Source: Mesorhizobium loti
Lineage (GTDB): Bacteria; Pseudomonadota; Alphaproteobacteria; Rhizobiales; Rhizobiaceae
NCBI RefSeq assembly: GCF_013170705.1
Contig: NZ_CP033334.1
Location: 5,061,501 to 5,125,500, forward strand
Reading direction: 5' to 3'
Length of the DNA stretch: 64,000 bases
This document shows positions 17,222 to 26,977 of this stretch, in pieces. Made by a program: the position numbers and the translations under genes. Position 1 is the first letter of the stretch; every line of letters starts with the position of its first letter. Below the pieces are notes generated by a model. It saw only the letters and a list, made by a program, of their open reading frames with translations. It was not told the DNA's origin and did no database searches.

Positions 17222-18220
17222 GTGGCGCGCCCCGGCCAGTCCGATGCAGCCGGGCAGAAGCCGCCGCTCGTCTCGGTGGTGATCGCAACCCACGACCGCC
17301 CGGCCGCCTTGCGGCAGGCATTGCGCAGCGTCCTGGGTCAGACCCTGCAGGACTTTGAAATTCTGGTGATAGGCGACGCCTGTCGCCCCGACACGGCGGC
17401 GGTCATCGCCGAATTCGCCGATCCGCGCATCGTCTATATCAACCCGCCGGCCAATTTCGGCGAGCAGTCCGGCCCCAACAACATCGGCTTTGCCAGGGCA
17501 CGCGGCCGGTTCGTCGCCTTGCTCAACCATGACGACCTCTGGTTCCCGGACCATCTCGCGGCGACCACGGGATGGATCGATGCGACCGGCGCCGATGTGG
17601 TGATCGCAAGGGGCGTCGTTGTCGAACCACCGCTGGTCGATGGCAAGCCTGTCAAGAACTCGATCTTCGGCGTCGGCAAGGATGGATTCTACGATCCCGT
17701 TGACACGGTAGGGTTTGGCTCGGCGCAGGTAGTCCGGCTGATATCGCTGGACTGGCTCGGCCCCTGGCGCCCCGCCAGCCAGTGCTTTTGCGAGGCCTCG
17801 CAGGACTGGCTCTTCCGGGCCTGGCGAAAGGGCGCGGTCATCGCGACGATGCCGCATCTGACCGTGCTCAAGCTGCATTCCGGCAATCGCAAGGGCAGCT
17901 ATGTCAAGGACCTTGCGACGGAACAGGAAGAGCTCGTCGCGGCAATGGCGATGCCCAACACCTTGCGGGTGAGAGTTCTTGCCGGTGCCGACGGACCGCC
18001 TCGCTCGACAAGAGCCACCTATCTCAGGCGCAGATTGCTCGCGGCTTGCGGCATCCACCCCAGGGCGCGTTCCTTCCGTCATCGACACAAACGCGGCGCA
18101 TTCGTCGCGCTGCTGCGCGAGATTCGCGGCCTCCCGCCAATGCCCGAGCGCGAGCCGGGTGTGCAGGAACTGTCGGAGATCTACGGCAGCCGCCCGGACA
18201 CGGACGCCAGCGGCGGCTGA
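17222..18220 (+). CDS. GT2-family glycosyltransferase
   Basis: 332 residues, GTG start 1 base after the cupin gene. The GT-A fold begins PLVSVVIATHDRPAALRQAL. The DxD-type metal/nucleotide motif is in VALLNHDDLWFPDHL, and NNIGFARARGRFVA precedes it. The C-terminal third, rich in Arg, has no membrane segment. It is probably cytoplasmic and acts on a surface glycan with the product of the cupin gene. Acceptor and donor are unknown. A bidirectional terminator follows. Confidence 0.87.
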   Translation: MARPGQSDAAGQKPPLVSVVIATHDRPAALRQALRSVLGQTLQDFEILVIGDACRPDTAAVIAEFADPRIVYINPPANFGEQSGPNNIGFARARGRFVALLNHDDLWFPDHLAATTGWIDATGADVVIARGVVVEPPLVDGKPVKNSIFGVGKDGFYDPVDTVGFGSAQVVRLISLDWLGPWRPASQCFCEASQDWLFRAWRKGAVIATMPHLTVLKLHSGNRKGSYVKDLATEQEELVAAMAMPNTLRVRVLAGADGPPRSTRATYLRRRLLAACGIHPRARSFRHRHKRGAFVALLREIRGLPPMPEREPGVQELSEIYGSRPDTDASGG

Positions 18221-18249
18221 AATCCCGTCGAAGCTGACGCATCAAAATG

Positions 18250-18284
18250 AAAAGCCCGCGGGGATCGCTCCCCGCGGGCTTTTT
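18250..18284. terminator. Bidirectional intrinsic terminator
   Basis: A 15-bp stem (18250-18264 with 18269-18283, core GCCCGCGGGG) with a 4-base loop is flanked by A-runs on the left and T-runs on the right. It can end both the GT2 transcript (plus) and the hppA transcript (minus), which converge here. Confidence 0.85.
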
Positions 18285-18302
18285 GGACCACCGACCCGGC
18301 GG

Positions 18303-20444
18303 TTAGCCGTGCGCGAGCACGGCCAGCAGCAGGAGGGCCACAATGTTGGTGATCTTGATCGCCGGATTGACCGCGGGGCCCGCGGTGTCCTTGTAGGGAT
18401 CGCCGACCGTGTCGCCGGTCACCGAAGCCTTGTGCGCCTCGGAGCCCTTGAGGTGCTTGACGCCGTCCTTGTCGGTGAACCCATCCTCGAACGACTTCTT
18501 CGCATTGTCCCAGGCGCCGCCGCCCGAGGTCATCGAGATGGCGACGAACAGGCCGTTGACGATAACGCCGAGCAGCGAGGCACCGAGGGCCGCGAAGGCC
18601 GATGCTTTCGAACCGGAGATCAGCAGCACGCCGAAATAGACGACGAGCGGCGCCAGCACCGGCAGCAGCGACGGGATGATCATCTCCCGGATCGCCGCCT
18701 TGGTCAGAAGATCGACCGCACGCGCATAGTTCGGCTTGGACGTGCCTGCCATGATGCCCGGATCTTCGCGGAACTGCTTGCGAACCTCCTCGACGATGGC
18801 GCCCGCCGCGCGGCCAACGGCCGTCATGGCGATACCACCGAACAGATACGGGATCAGACCGCCGAAGATCAGGCCGGCGACAACGTAAGGGTTGGAGAGA
18901 TCGAAGGAGATTTCGCCCATGCCCTGGAAGTAGGGATATTTGTCGCCATTGGCGGCAAAGAACTTAAGGTCGTTCGAATAGGCCGCAAACAGCACCAATG
19001 CGCCGAGGCCTGCCGAGCCGATGGCATAACCCTTGGTCACGGCCTTGGTGGTGTTGCCGACCGCGTCGAGCGCGTCGGTGGAGTGGCGCACTTCCTTGGG
19101 CAGGCCCGCCATTTCGGCGATGCCGCCGGCATTGTCGGTGACCGGGCCGAAGGCGTCGAGCGCCACGATCATGCCGGCGAGGCCGAGCATGGTGGTGACC
19201 GCGATCGCCGTGCCGTAGAGGCCGGCGAGCTGGTAGGTCGAGATGATGCCGCCGACGATGACGATGGCCGGCAACGCCGTCGATTCCAGCGAAACCGCGA
19301 GGCCCTGGATGACGTTGGTGCCGTGGCCGGTGACCGAAGCCTGGGCGATCGAGTTGACCGGGCGCTTGTTGGTGCCGGTGTAGTACTCGGTGATCACCAC
19401 GATCAAACCCGTCACCACGAGGCCGATGAGGCCGCAGATGAACAGGTTCTTGCCGGTGATGACGATGCCGGCGACAGTGCCGACCTCGCCCCAGCCGAGC
19501 GTTGCCGAAGTGGCGATGGCGAGGCCGACGATCGACAGCAGGCCGGTGACAATGAGCCCCTTGTAGAGGGCGCCCATGATCGAGCCATTGGAGCCGAGCT
19601 TGACGAAGAAGGTGCCGACGATCGAGGTCAGGATGCAGGCGCCGCAGATGGCGAGCGGATACAGCATCGCAGTCTGGAGAACGGCGGTCCCGCCAAAGAA
19701 GATGGCGCCGAGAACCATGGTGGCGACGACCGTCACCGCATAGGTCTCGAACAGGTCGGCCGCCATGCCGGCGCAGTCACCGACATTGTCGCCGACATTG
19801 TCGGCGATGGTGGCCGGGTTGCGCGGATCATCTTCCGGGATGCCGGCTTCGACCTTGCCGACCAGATCGCCGCCCACGTCGGCACCCTTGGTGAAGATGC
19901 CGCCGCCGAGGCGGGCAAAGATCGAGATCAGCGAGGCGCCGAAGCCGAGCGAGACCAGCGAGTCGATGACGATGCGGTCATTGGGCTGGAGGCCCATGGG
20001 GCCGGTCAGGATCAGGTAGTAGATCGAGACGCCAAGCAATGCCAGGCCCGCCACCAGCATGCCGGTGATGGCGCCCGACTTGAAGGCGATGTCGAGACCG
20101 GCGGCGAGGCTGTTGGACGCCGCCTGCGCGGTGCGCACATTGGCACGCACCGAAACATGCATGCCGATGAAGCCGGCGGCGCCCGACAGGACGGCGCCGA
20201 TCAGGAAGCCGATCGCGGCGGTGATAGAAAGCAGCCACCAGGCGAGCAAAAGCACGACCACGCCGACGATGGCGATGGTGGTGTACTGGCGCGCCAGATA
20301 GGCTTGCGCGCCTTCGCGGATGGCGGCGGAGATTTCCTGCATGCGTGCATTGCCCTGATCGGACGCGAGAACCGATCGTGTCGCCCAGATAGCGTAAAGG
20401 ACAGAAAGCAGACCGCAGGCGATGACGGCGTAAAGTATGGTCAT
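18303..20444 (-). CDS. hppA: Membrane-bound proton-translocating pyrophosphatase
   Basis: 713 residues from the ATG at 20444, with GAGGA upstream; a TTG at 20450 is in frame. The enzyme hydrolyses pyrophosphate and pumps protons across the membrane with about 16 helices. The substrate site is intact: [38 protein letters not shown] and the C-terminal [18 protein letters not shown]. The segment [10 protein letters not shown] has lysine where potassium-dependent enzymes have alanine, so this is the K+-independent, proton-pumping class. It is monocistronic. Many alphaproteobacteria carry such an enzyme. Confidence 0.97.
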   Translation of the reverse strand: MTILYAVIACGLLSVLYAIWATRSVLASDQGNARMQEISAAIREGAQAYLARQYTTIAIVGVVVLLLAWWLLSITAAIGFLIGAVLSGAAGFIGMHVSVRANVRTAQAASNSLAAGLDIAFKSGAITGMLVAGLALLGVSIYYLILTGPMGLQPNDRIVIDSLVSLGFGASLISIFARLGGGIFTKGADVGGDLVGKVEAGIPEDDPRNPATIADNVGDNVGDCAGMAADLFETYAVTVVATMVLGAIFFGGTAVLQTAMLYPLAICGACILTSIVGTFFVKLGSNGSIMGALYKGLIVTGLLSIVGLAIATSATLGWGEVGTVAGIVITGKNLFICGLIGLVVTGLIVVITEYYTGTNKRPVNSIAQASVTGHGTNVIQGLAVSLESTALPAIVIVGGIISTYQLAGLYGTAIAVTTMLGLAGMIVALDAFGPVTDNAGGIAEMAGLPKEVRHSTDALDAVGNTTKAVTKGYAIGSAGLGALVLFAAYSNDLKFFAANGDKYPYFQGMGEISFDLSNPYVVAGLIFGGLIPYLFGGIAMTAVGRAAGAIVEEVRKQFREDPGIMAGTSKPNYARAVDLLTKAAIREMIIPSLLPVLAPLVVYFGVLLISGSKASAFAALGASLLGVIVNGLFVAISMTSGGGAWDNAKKSFEDGFTDKDGVKHLKGSEAHKASVTGDTVGDPYKDTAGPAVNPAIKITNIVALLLLAVLAHG

Positions 20445-20705
20445 TGCCAAATTTTCCTCGATTGTTGGCCCAAATGAACCCCTCCCTGGGCCGTTGAGAC
20501 AAAGACCGGAATCCGCGCACGGAATCCACCTCTTCGCATCGGTGTATGCGAAACAGGGCTCGGAACGTCAAGATATTGTTCAGTTTTTGCCCGGCTTTCG
20601 CCCAAAAGACAAAGCCGCGACCACAGTGCCCACATGGGCCTTTCATTTAGATCGATTGAAATGACGCACGGGAACCATTGCGACAGGACGGCCAACTCCC
20701 AAGGA

Positions 20706-21455
20706 TTATTCCGCCTCGCGGCCCATTCGGCGTGCGGTGTAGCGTTCGACCGCCGACAGACCGTCGTAGATCAGCACGGCAAGGGCCGCCACGATCAGGC
20801 CACCCTGCAGGATGAAGGCAAGGTTGTTGGACAACAACCCGGCGATGATCACCTCGCCCAGCGTCTTGGCGGCCACGGTCGAGCCGATGGTGGCCGTGGC
20901 CAGGCTGATCACCACCGACAGCCTGATGCCGCCCAGGATGATCGGCGCGCTCAGCGGCAGCTCGACCTTGGTGAGCCTTTGCCAGCCGGTCATGCCCGCG
21001 CCACGCGCCGCCTCCATGACGTTGGCCGGCAGCGTCGTCAGTCCGGTCAGCGCATTCTCGAAGATCGGCAGCAGGCCATAGAGAAACAGCGCGATCAGCG
21101 TCGGCTTCTCGCCAAAGCCGACAGCCGGCACGGCAAGCGCCAGCACCGCCACCGGCGGAAAGGTCTGGCCGATGTTGACCAGGCTGCGCGACAGCGGCAG
21201 GAATTCGGCGCCGGCTGGCCTGGTAACGAGGATGGCCAGGGCCACGGCAACGATGGTCGCGGCGACGGTGGCGATCAGCACGGTGCGCAGATGCAGCAGC
21301 GTCAACGTCAGCAGGCTGCCTTGATTGTAGATCGCGGGAGCATTGTTTTCGGTCAGCGGCTTGAGCAGTGGCTCGAACCAGCCTGGACTGGTGACAAAGG
21401 CCACGAGCAACACCACCAGGGCAAGCCTCAGCAGCAGAGGCAGCCAGGCTTTCAT
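20706..21455 (-). CDS. Osmoprotectant ABC transporter permease (YehW-like)
   Basis: 249 residues from the ATG at 21455, which overlaps the stop of the ATPase gene as ATGA. Five to six membrane segments surround the permease EAA-type loop AARGAGMTGWQRLTKVELPL. It is the fourth gene of an operon with the order binding protein, permease, ATPase, permease, the same as E. coli osmF-yehYXW. It forms the inner-membrane channel with the larger permease for a quaternary-amine compound such as glycine betaine; the actual substrate is not readable. Confidence 0.88.
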   Translation of the reverse strand: MKAWLPLLLRLALVVLLVAFVTSPGWFEPLLKPLTENNAPAIYNQGSLLTLTLLHLRTVLIATVAATIVAVALAILVTRPAGAEFLPLSRSLVNIGQTFPPVAVLALAVPAVGFGEKPTLIALFLYGLLPIFENALTGLTTLPANVMEAARGAGMTGWQRLTKVELPLSAPIILGGIRLSVVISLATATIGSTVAAKTLGEVIIAGLLSNNLAFILQGGLIVAALAVLIYDGLSAVERYTARRMGREAE

Positions 21456-22390
21456 GCCGGCCTCGCCGCGCGCTTGACCAGCCCGTCCACCGTGACGCGG
21501 CCGAGCGGTTTGCCGTCGGCGCCTTTCACCGGCAGCGCCGGCCGGCCCGACCACAGGAGTTCGGCCAGCGCATCGCGCTGGCTTGCATCGCCAGGGATCG
21601 CCTCGCCATCGGCGGTGCCCTTTTCCACCGCGTCACGCACCCGCCCGAGCGACAACAGCCTGAACGGTCTCTCGCTGGCGCCAACCAGGGTCTCGACAAA
21701 GCTGCTGGCCGGCTTTGCCAGGATCTCGGCGGGCTTGGCGTATTGCACGAGCTTGCCGGCATCCATGACAGCGATCTTGTCGCCCAGATGCACGGCCTCT
21801 TCCATGTCGTGAGTGACGAGAATGATGGTGGTGCCGAAGCGCTTCTGGATCGCCAGCAGGTCTTCCTGCGCCTTGGTGCGAATGATCGGGTCGAGTGCGC
21901 CAAACGGTTCGTCCATCAGAAGCACGTTGGGCTCGGCGGCGAGCGCCCGGGCCACCCCGACACGCTGCTGCTGGCCGCCGGACAATTCGTGCGGGTAGCG
22001 CGGCCCGAATGCCTCGGGATCAAGCTGGTAGAGCGTCATCAGTTCGTCGACGCGGGCCTTGATACGGGCCTTGTCCCAGCCGAGCAGCACCGGCACGGTG
22101 GCGATGTTCTGCGCCACGGTGCGATGCGGAAACAGGCCATGGCCCTGGATGGCGTAGCCGATGCTGCGTCGCAGTTCGTAGCCGGGCACCGAACGATTGT
22201 CGGCGCCGTCGAGCTTGATGATGCCGGCGGTTGGCTCGACCAGCCGGTTGATCATGCGCAGCAACGTCGTCTTGCCGGAGCCGGAGGTGCCGACAATGAC
22301 ACAAACCGTGCGTGGCTCGATGACCATCGACACGTCGTCGACAACGGTGGTCGCATCATAGCGCTTGGTAATGCCTTCGATCTCGATCAT
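21452..22390 (-). CDS. Osmoprotectant ABC transporter ATP-binding protein (YehX/OpuCA-like)
   Basis: 312 residues. Walker A is GTSGSGKTTL, the signature LSGGQQQRVGVARAL, Walker B VLLMDEPFGALD, and the switch histidine is in ILVTHDMEEA. The C-terminal about 90 residues resemble a single CBS-like regulatory tail (GRPALPVKGADGKPLGRVTV), as in OpuCA/ProV proteins that sense ionic strength. The ATG overlaps the stop of the upstream permease and its own stop overlaps the start of the next permease, so all three are translationally coupled. Confidence 0.92.
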   Translation of the reverse strand: MIEIEGITKRYDATTVVDDVSMVIEPRTVCVIVGTSGSGKTTLLRMINRLVEPTAGIIKLDGADNRSVPGYELRRSIGYAIQGHGLFPHRTVAQNIATVPVLLGWDKARIKARVDELMTLYQLDPEAFGPRYPHELSGGQQQRVGVARALAAEPNVLLMDEPFGALDPIIRTKAQEDLLAIQKRFGTTIILVTHDMEEAVHLGDKIAVMDAGKLVQYAKPAEILAKPASSFVETLVGASERPFRLLSLGRVRDAVEKGTADGEAIPGDASQRDALAELLWSGRPALPVKGADGKPLGRVTVDGLVKRAARPA

Positions 22391-23550
22391 GCCGTTTCAA
22401 CCCTGCGCCTGGTGGCGGTCATTTCGATCACCGCATCGAGGATGATGGCGGCGGCGAAGGCGAGCGCGACCGTCGGCACCGCGCCAAGCAGCACCAGGTC
22501 CATCGCCGTCTGACCAACGCCCTGGAAGACGAAAACGCCGAAGCCGCCGCCACCGATAAGCGCGGCGATGGTGGCGAGGCCGATATTCTGCACCAGCACG
22601 ATGCGGATGCCAGTGAGGATCACCGGAAAGGCCAGCGGAAATTCGACGCCGAACAGGCGCTGGCGGTCCGTCATGCCCATGCCGCGCGCGGCGTCGTTGG
22701 CGGCACGCGGCACGCCGGCGAGACCGACAACCGTGTTGGCCACCACCGGCAGCAGCGAATAGAGAAACAGGGCGACGAAGGCAGGTGCGGTGCCTATGCC
22801 GCGAATGCCGAGCGCGGCAGCTCCGGGCACATGCGCGGCGACCCAGCCGAGCGGAGCGATCAGCAGGCCAAACAACGCGATCGAAGGAATGGTCTGGATG
22901 ATGTTGAGCACGTTGAGCACGCCGGCGCGCAGCTTTTCGACGCGGTGGCAGAGGATGCCGAGCGGCAGGCCGACGATCACTGCCGCGGCCAGCGAGCCAA
23001 GTGCCAGCGTCACGTGCTTGGAGCCCTCGGCCCAGAAACTGTCGGCACGGTTGGCGTATTCCTTGAGGATGGAAAGGTCGTTCCAGGCCCCCGACACCAG
23101 AAGCAGGCCGACCGCCACCGCGGCGGCGGCCAGCACACCGACACGCGCCGATGGCGACAAATTCAGGCGCGTCAGCACGTCGGCCAGCAAGAGCGTGAAC
23201 GCAAAGATGAGAATCCAGAAACCGGAGGCCGGAGATACTCTGGCAAAGGTGTTGCCGGCCGGCGTCAAGAACGTGCCGGCGACGCCGACAAGCAGCGCGA
23301 GCGCGGCAAGCGCGACCACACCGGCGGCAAGGCGCAGCCCAAGCGGTGTCCTGAAAAGTGCTATGAGCGCCGCCACGACCACGATAGCCAAAAGCAATGC
23401 CCCGGCGGTTGCCGGCAGCGCCTCGAGAATCGAACGCGCCTGGCCGGGAACGATCCGGTTGGCGCGGAGCGTGGCGAAGGGGGCGAGGAACGCTGCATAG
23501 GCGGCGATCGCGGCGATGACCACGCCGAGCTTGTCGAAACGGATTGACAC
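22387..23550 (-). CDS. Osmoprotectant ABC transporter permease, large (YehY-like)
   Basis: 387 residues from a GTG at 23550 preceded by GGGGAGGG. An ATG at 23586 is in frame but lies inside an intercistronic hairpin loop and lacks a ribosome binding site. An N-terminal extension with several extra hydrophobic segments precedes the permease domain, whose coupling loop is AARGMGMTDRQRLFGVEFPL. The long N-terminus matches YehY rather than OpuCB. It pairs with the smaller permease encoded downstream. Confidence 0.87.
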   Translation of the reverse strand: MSIRFDKLGVVIAAIAAYAAFLAPFATLRANRIVPGQARSILEALPATAGALLLAIVVVAALIALFRTPLGLRLAAGVVALAALALLVGVAGTFLTPAGNTFARVSPASGFWILIFAFTLLLADVLTRLNLSPSARVGVLAAAAVAVGLLLVSGAWNDLSILKEYANRADSFWAEGSKHVTLALGSLAAAVIVGLPLGILCHRVEKLRAGVLNVLNIIQTIPSIALFGLLIAPLGWVAAHVPGAAALGIRGIGTAPAFVALFLYSLLPVVANTVVGLAGVPRAANDAARGMGMTDRQRLFGVEFPLAFPVILTGIRIVLVQNIGLATIAALIGGGGFGVFVFQGVGQTAMDLVLLGAVPTVALAFAAAIILDAVIEMTATRRRVETA

Positions 23551-23568
23551 GCCCTCCCCCGTCGGTCG

Positions 23569-23600
23569 TTCCGGCGCGCCACGCATGCGGCGCGCCGGAA
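23569..23600 (-). promoter_or_regulatory. Intercistronic hairpin between osmF-like and permease genes
   Basis: A perfect 12-bp inverted repeat (TTCCGGCGCGCC 23569-23580 with GGCGCGCCGGAA 23589-23600) with loop ACGCATGC lies 4 bases after the binding-protein stop. Such hairpins often protect the upstream message and raise binding-protein level relative to the membrane subunits; that role here is inference. There is no T-run. Confidence 0.6.
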
Positions 23601-23604
23601 TCGC

Positions 23605-24516
23605 CTACTTCAGAAAGCCGTTCTTCTTCAGGAAGTCCTCGGCGACGCCCTTGACCGGCTCACCGCCGACCTGCACGCGGCCGTTCAGCTCCTGCAGCGT
23701 GACGAGGTCGAGCTTGGCGAAGACCGGCTTCAGCAGCGTCTCGATCTCGGGATGTTCCTTGAGCACGGATTCGCGGATGATCGGGGCGGGTTGGTAGACC
23801 GGCTGCACGCCCTTGTCGTCCTCAAGCACGACCAGGCCGGACGGCGCGATGCCGCCGTCGGTGCCATAGACCATGGCAGCGTTGGCGCCACTGGTCTGGT
23901 TGGCCGCCGCGGCGATAGTCGCCGCCGTGTCGCCGCCCGAGAGCGTGATCAACTGGTCCGGCTTCAGGGTGAAGCTGTAGGTGGTCTGGAAGGCCGGAAG
24001 GGCTGCCGCCGAATTGACGAACTCGGAGGACGCCGCCAGCACCACCTTGCCGCCGCCGGCGACGTATTTGCCGAAGTCCGACAGGGTGACGAGCTTGTTT
24101 TCGTCCGTCACTTCCTTGCGCAGCGCGATCGCCCAGGTGTTGTTGGCCGGCGCCGGCGACAGCCAGACGATCTTGTTGGCATCATAGTCGAGCTTCTTGG
24201 CCGCCTCATAAGCCTTGGCGGCATCCTTCCAGACCGGGTCATCGGCCTTTTCGAAGAAGAAGGCGGCATTTCCGGTGTATTCGGGATAGATGTCGATCTC
24301 GCCGGCGGTGATCGCCTTGCGCACCACCGGCGTGCCGCCGAGCTGGATGCGGTCCGTTGTCTTGATGTTGTTGGCGTTGAGCACGAGCTGGATGATGTTG
24401 CCGAGTACGCCGCCCTCGGTGTCGATCTTCGAGGACACGACCACCTGGGCACTGGCGGAAGCCGCCGTGATGCCGAGCGCGAGCGCCGCGCCAGCCAGAG
24501 CCTTGATTGAAAACAT
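23605..24516 (-). CDS. Osmoprotectant-binding periplasmic protein (OsmF/YehZ-like)
   Basis: 303 residues with a Sec signal peptide ending ASA-Q (cleavage after residue 23). The OpuAC-type substrate-binding domain begins VVVSSKIDTEGGVLGNIIQL, with GEIDIYPEYTGNAAFFF in the ligand cleft region and DLVTLQELNGRVQVGGEPVK near the end, as in OsmF/YehZ proteins. It is the first gene of the four-gene operon and presumably delivers a betaine-like compound to the permeases. No promoter motif could be assigned in the 174-base upstream gap. Confidence 0.9.
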   Translation of the reverse strand: MFSIKALAGAALALGITAASASAQVVVSSKIDTEGGVLGNIIQLVLNANNIKTTDRIQLGGTPVVRKAITAGEIDIYPEYTGNAAFFFEKADDPVWKDAAKAYEAAKKLDYDANKIVWLSPAPANNTWAIALRKEVTDENKLVTLSDFGKYVAGGGKVVLAASSEFVNSAAALPAFQTTYSFTLKPDQLITLSGGDTAATIAAAANQTSGANAAMVYGTDGGIAPSGLVVLEDDKGVQPVYQPAPIIRESVLKEHPEIETLLKPVFAKLDLVTLQELNGRVQVGGEPVKGVAEDFLKKNGFLK

Positions 24517-24690
24517 TGTGAAAATCCCTTGCTATGAACCGGAATCGGGTCGCCGCATATGAGCATGGCCCAAACGCGGCGTCGGGGCATACGGTTTCAT
24601 AAGAGCAGGTATCAGCGCAATAATTTTGTTCTGAAGCGGCGACTTCGACCGAAGCCATCCTGACAGCATCATGTCACCTCAAGTCGAGGC

Positions 24691-25908
24691 TCAGGCGTCG
24701 GATTTGCGCGGGCCCGTCAGTTTCAACGTGCCAAGTGCCAAAAAGCACAGAACGGTGACCGGAAAGATCATCCAGTTGAGCATCTCCCAGCCCCAGGCGT
24801 TGTAGACCATGCCCGACAGCAGCGACGCGCAGGCGACGGAGCCGAACAGGGCGAAGTCGTGAAAACCCTGCACCTTGCCCTTTTCCGACGGCCGGTAGCT
24901 GGCAGCGACCATGGCGGTGGCGCCGATGAAGCCGAAATTCCAGCCGAGACCGAGCAGGATCAGCGATGTCCAGAATTGCCACAGCGCCAGGCCCGACAAG
25001 GCTACCGCAGCGCAGCCGATCAGCAGCAGCAGGCCAATGGCGACGATGCGCTCGGCGCCAAACCGATGGATCAGCGAGCCGGTGAAGAAGCTCGGCGCGA
25101 ACATCGCCATGACGTGCCAGGAAATGCCCAGCGTCGCATCATTCTCCGACAGGCCACAGCCAACCATGGCCAGTGGCGCGCCGGTCATGACGAAGCTCAT
25201 CAGCGCATAGCAGCCGACGGCGCAGAACAGTGCGGCGACGAAGCGCGGCCTGGTGACGATTTCGGCCAGGGGTCTGGCATCGCCGCCGGCAACATCAACC
25301 TTGCTGGCGGCCTTTGCCGGCAGGCGCAGAAACGACAGGGTAACGGCTCCAACCGCGGCAAGCGGCAGGATAGCGGCGAATGACCCGGCAAACATCACCG
25401 GCGCGAACAGTTCACGGGTGAAGATGACGATCTGCGGCCCAAGGATGGCGGTGACGATGCCGCCGGCCAGCACGAAGGAGATGGCGCGCGCCTTGAACTC
25501 CGGCGGCGCGTTGTCGGCGGCGGCGAAGCGGAACTGCTGGACGAAGGCACCACCGATGCCGATCACGAGCAGCGCGAACGCGAACAGCCAGAAACTGCCG
25601 TGGAAAAGCGCCAGGGTGGCGATCAGGCCGCCAAGCGCGGTGACGACGGTTCCGGTCATGAAGCCGCCGCGCTGGCCCAGCCGGCGGATAATGGCCGCGG
25701 CCGGCAAAGCGCCAAGCGCCACGCCAAGGTTGAAGCCGGTGATCGGCGCCGTCGCCAACGACTTGTCGGCGCCGAGCAGGTATTGCCCTGCCAGTGCACC
25801 CATGGAGATGGCTATGGGTGCAGCCGAACCGATAATCGCCTGCGAGGCAGCGAGGATCAAAGCGGTGTGCCGCGCGTCCCTGCCCACCTCGACAGTGGTG
25901 GCTGTCAC
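24691..25908 (-). CDS. MFS transporter
   Basis: 405 residues with about twelve hydrophobic segments. A motif-A-like loop is present as [14 protein letters not shown] after segment 2. The C-terminal half contains [19 protein letters not shown]. It resembles small-molecule exporters of the major facilitator superfamily, but the substrate is unknown. Its ATG overlaps the nusB stop as ATGA, so it is translationally coupled to a housekeeping gene, an arrangement that suggests steady low expression. Confidence 0.88.
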   Translation of the reverse strand: MTATTVEVGRDARHTALILAASQAIIGSAAPIAISMGALAGQYLLGADKSLATAPITGFNLGVALGALPAAAIIRRLGQRGGFMTGTVVTALGGLIATLALFHGSFWLFAFALLVIGIGGAFVQQFRFAAADNAPPEFKARAISFVLAGGIVTAILGPQIVIFTRELFAPVMFAGSFAAILPLAAVGAVTLSFLRLPAKAASKVDVAGGDARPLAEIVTRPRFVAALFCAVGCYALMSFVMTGAPLAMVGCGLSENDATLGISWHVMAMFAPSFFTGSLIHRFGAERIVAIGLLLLIGCAAVALSGLALWQFWTSLILLGLGWNFGFIGATAMVAASYRPSEKGKVQGFHDFALFGSVACASLLSGMVYNAWGWEMLNWMIFPVTVLCFLALGTLKLTGPRKSDA

Positions 25909-26405
25909 GATGCGTCCTTGCCGCGCCCCTCGCCGCGCACCCGGCGTGACACGCGGTCGAGCACGGCATTGACCAGCTTCGGTTCGTCTTCCTCGTAAAA
26001 AGCCTTGGCGATGTCGACATATTCCGAAACGATGACCGCCACCGGCACGTCTTCGCGCTTCATCAATTCATAGACGCCGGCGCGCATGATGGCGCGCAGC
26101 GTCGAATCGAGCCGAGACAGCGGCCAATCATCGGTCAGCGCCTGGCGGATGATTGGATCGATGGTCTTCTGGTTCTCGACGACGCCGGTCAGGATGGCGC
26201 GGAACCATTGCGCATCCGCCTCGCGATAAAGCGCGCCGTCGACTTCCTTGCCAAGCCGGAACGCCTCGTATTCGGCGGTGATCTCGAAGACGCCGCTGCC
26301 GGCGACATCCATCTGGTAGAGCGCCTGCACGGCAGCCAGACGGGCGGCACCGCGCTTGTTGGCGTGGCGTATCGCGGGCTGTCCGGGCGAAGCGGGTTCG
26401 CTCAC
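25905..26405 (-). CDS. nusB: Transcription antitermination protein NusB
   Basis: 166 residues from a GTG at 26405 that overlaps the ribH stop as GTGA. NusB joins NusE in antitermination of rRNA operons. Family segments seen are [37 protein letters not shown] and the C-terminal [20 protein letters not shown] with VLDRV. The ribH-nusB order is standard in alphaproteobacteria. Confidence 0.95.
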   Translation of the reverse strand: MSEPASPGQPAIRHANKRGAARLAAVQALYQMDVAGSGVFEITAEYEAFRLGKEVDGALYREADAQWFRAILTGVVENQKTIDPIIRQALTDDWPLSRLDSTLRAIMRAGVYELMKREDVPVAVIVSEYVDIAKAFYEEDEPKLVNAVLDRVSRRVRGEGRGKDAS

Positions 26406-26896
26406 GATCGCGCTCCCAATTGTTCCTTGAGGGCGATCATGGTCAGCGCCGCACGCGCGGCAAAGCCGCCCTTGTCGCCCTCCGAGCGCTTGGCCCGCGT
26501 CCATGCCTGTGCATCGTTCTCGGTGGTCAGGATGCCGTTGCCGATGCAGACCGAGTCCTGCACGGACAGGTCCATCAGCGCGCGGCTGGATTCGTTGGCG
26601 ACGATGTCGAAATGATAGGTGTCGCCGCGAATGACGGTGCCGAGCGCAACGAAACCGTCGTAATTCGTGCCGCCTTCCGCCGCACCGTCCAGAGCGAAGG
26701 TAATCACTGCGGGAATTTCCAGCGAACCTGGAACGGTGATGACATCGTAGGTCGCGCCCGCTTCATCGAGCGCGCTCGTCGCGCCTTCGAGCAGCGCGTC
26801 GGCAAGGTCGTCGTGGAAGCGCGCTTCGACAATCAGCAGATGCGCCTTCGCCTTCGGGCGAATGAAGGCTTTGCCGTGTTGGGATGTGCCTGCCAT
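26402..26896 (-). CDS. ribH: 6,7-dimethyl-8-ribityllumazine synthase
   Basis: 164 residues. RibH condenses 5-amino-6-ribitylaminouracil with dihydroxybutanone phosphate, the penultimate riboflavin step. Active-site segments are [19 protein letters not shown] (aromatic contact in RFHDD), [30 protein letters not shown] with the catalytic His, and [18 protein letters not shown] precedes the ATG. It is separated from ribE by about 1.5 kb of inserted genes, unlike the compact cluster of relatives. Confidence 0.95.
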   Translation of the reverse strand: MAGTSQHGKAFIRPKAKAHLLIVEARFHDDLADALLEGATSALDEAGATYDVITVPGSLEIPAVITFALDGAAEGGTNYDGFVALGTVIRGDTYHFDIVANESSRALMDLSVQDSVCIGNGILTTENDAQAWTRAKRSEGDKGGFAARAALTMIALKEQLGARS

Positions 26897-26977
26897 AAAA
26901 ATCTCCGGGGGGTTGCCGGTGACTTAGGCCGAAGCCGGATTGATCGCAAGCGGAAGATTGCTGGAGGTGTGTCGGGC

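Noticed and set aside
18303..20444. The lysine in [10 protein letters not shown] as an unusual mutation in the pyrophosphatase
   Set aside because: It is the known marker of the potassium-independent class, not an anomaly.
17979..20477. An 832-codon plus-strand open frame opposite hppA
   Set aside because: It is the antisense shadow of a well-conserved pyrophosphatase gene; its product is a low-complexity Asp/Gly/His/Arg chain typical of antisense frames in GC-rich DNA.
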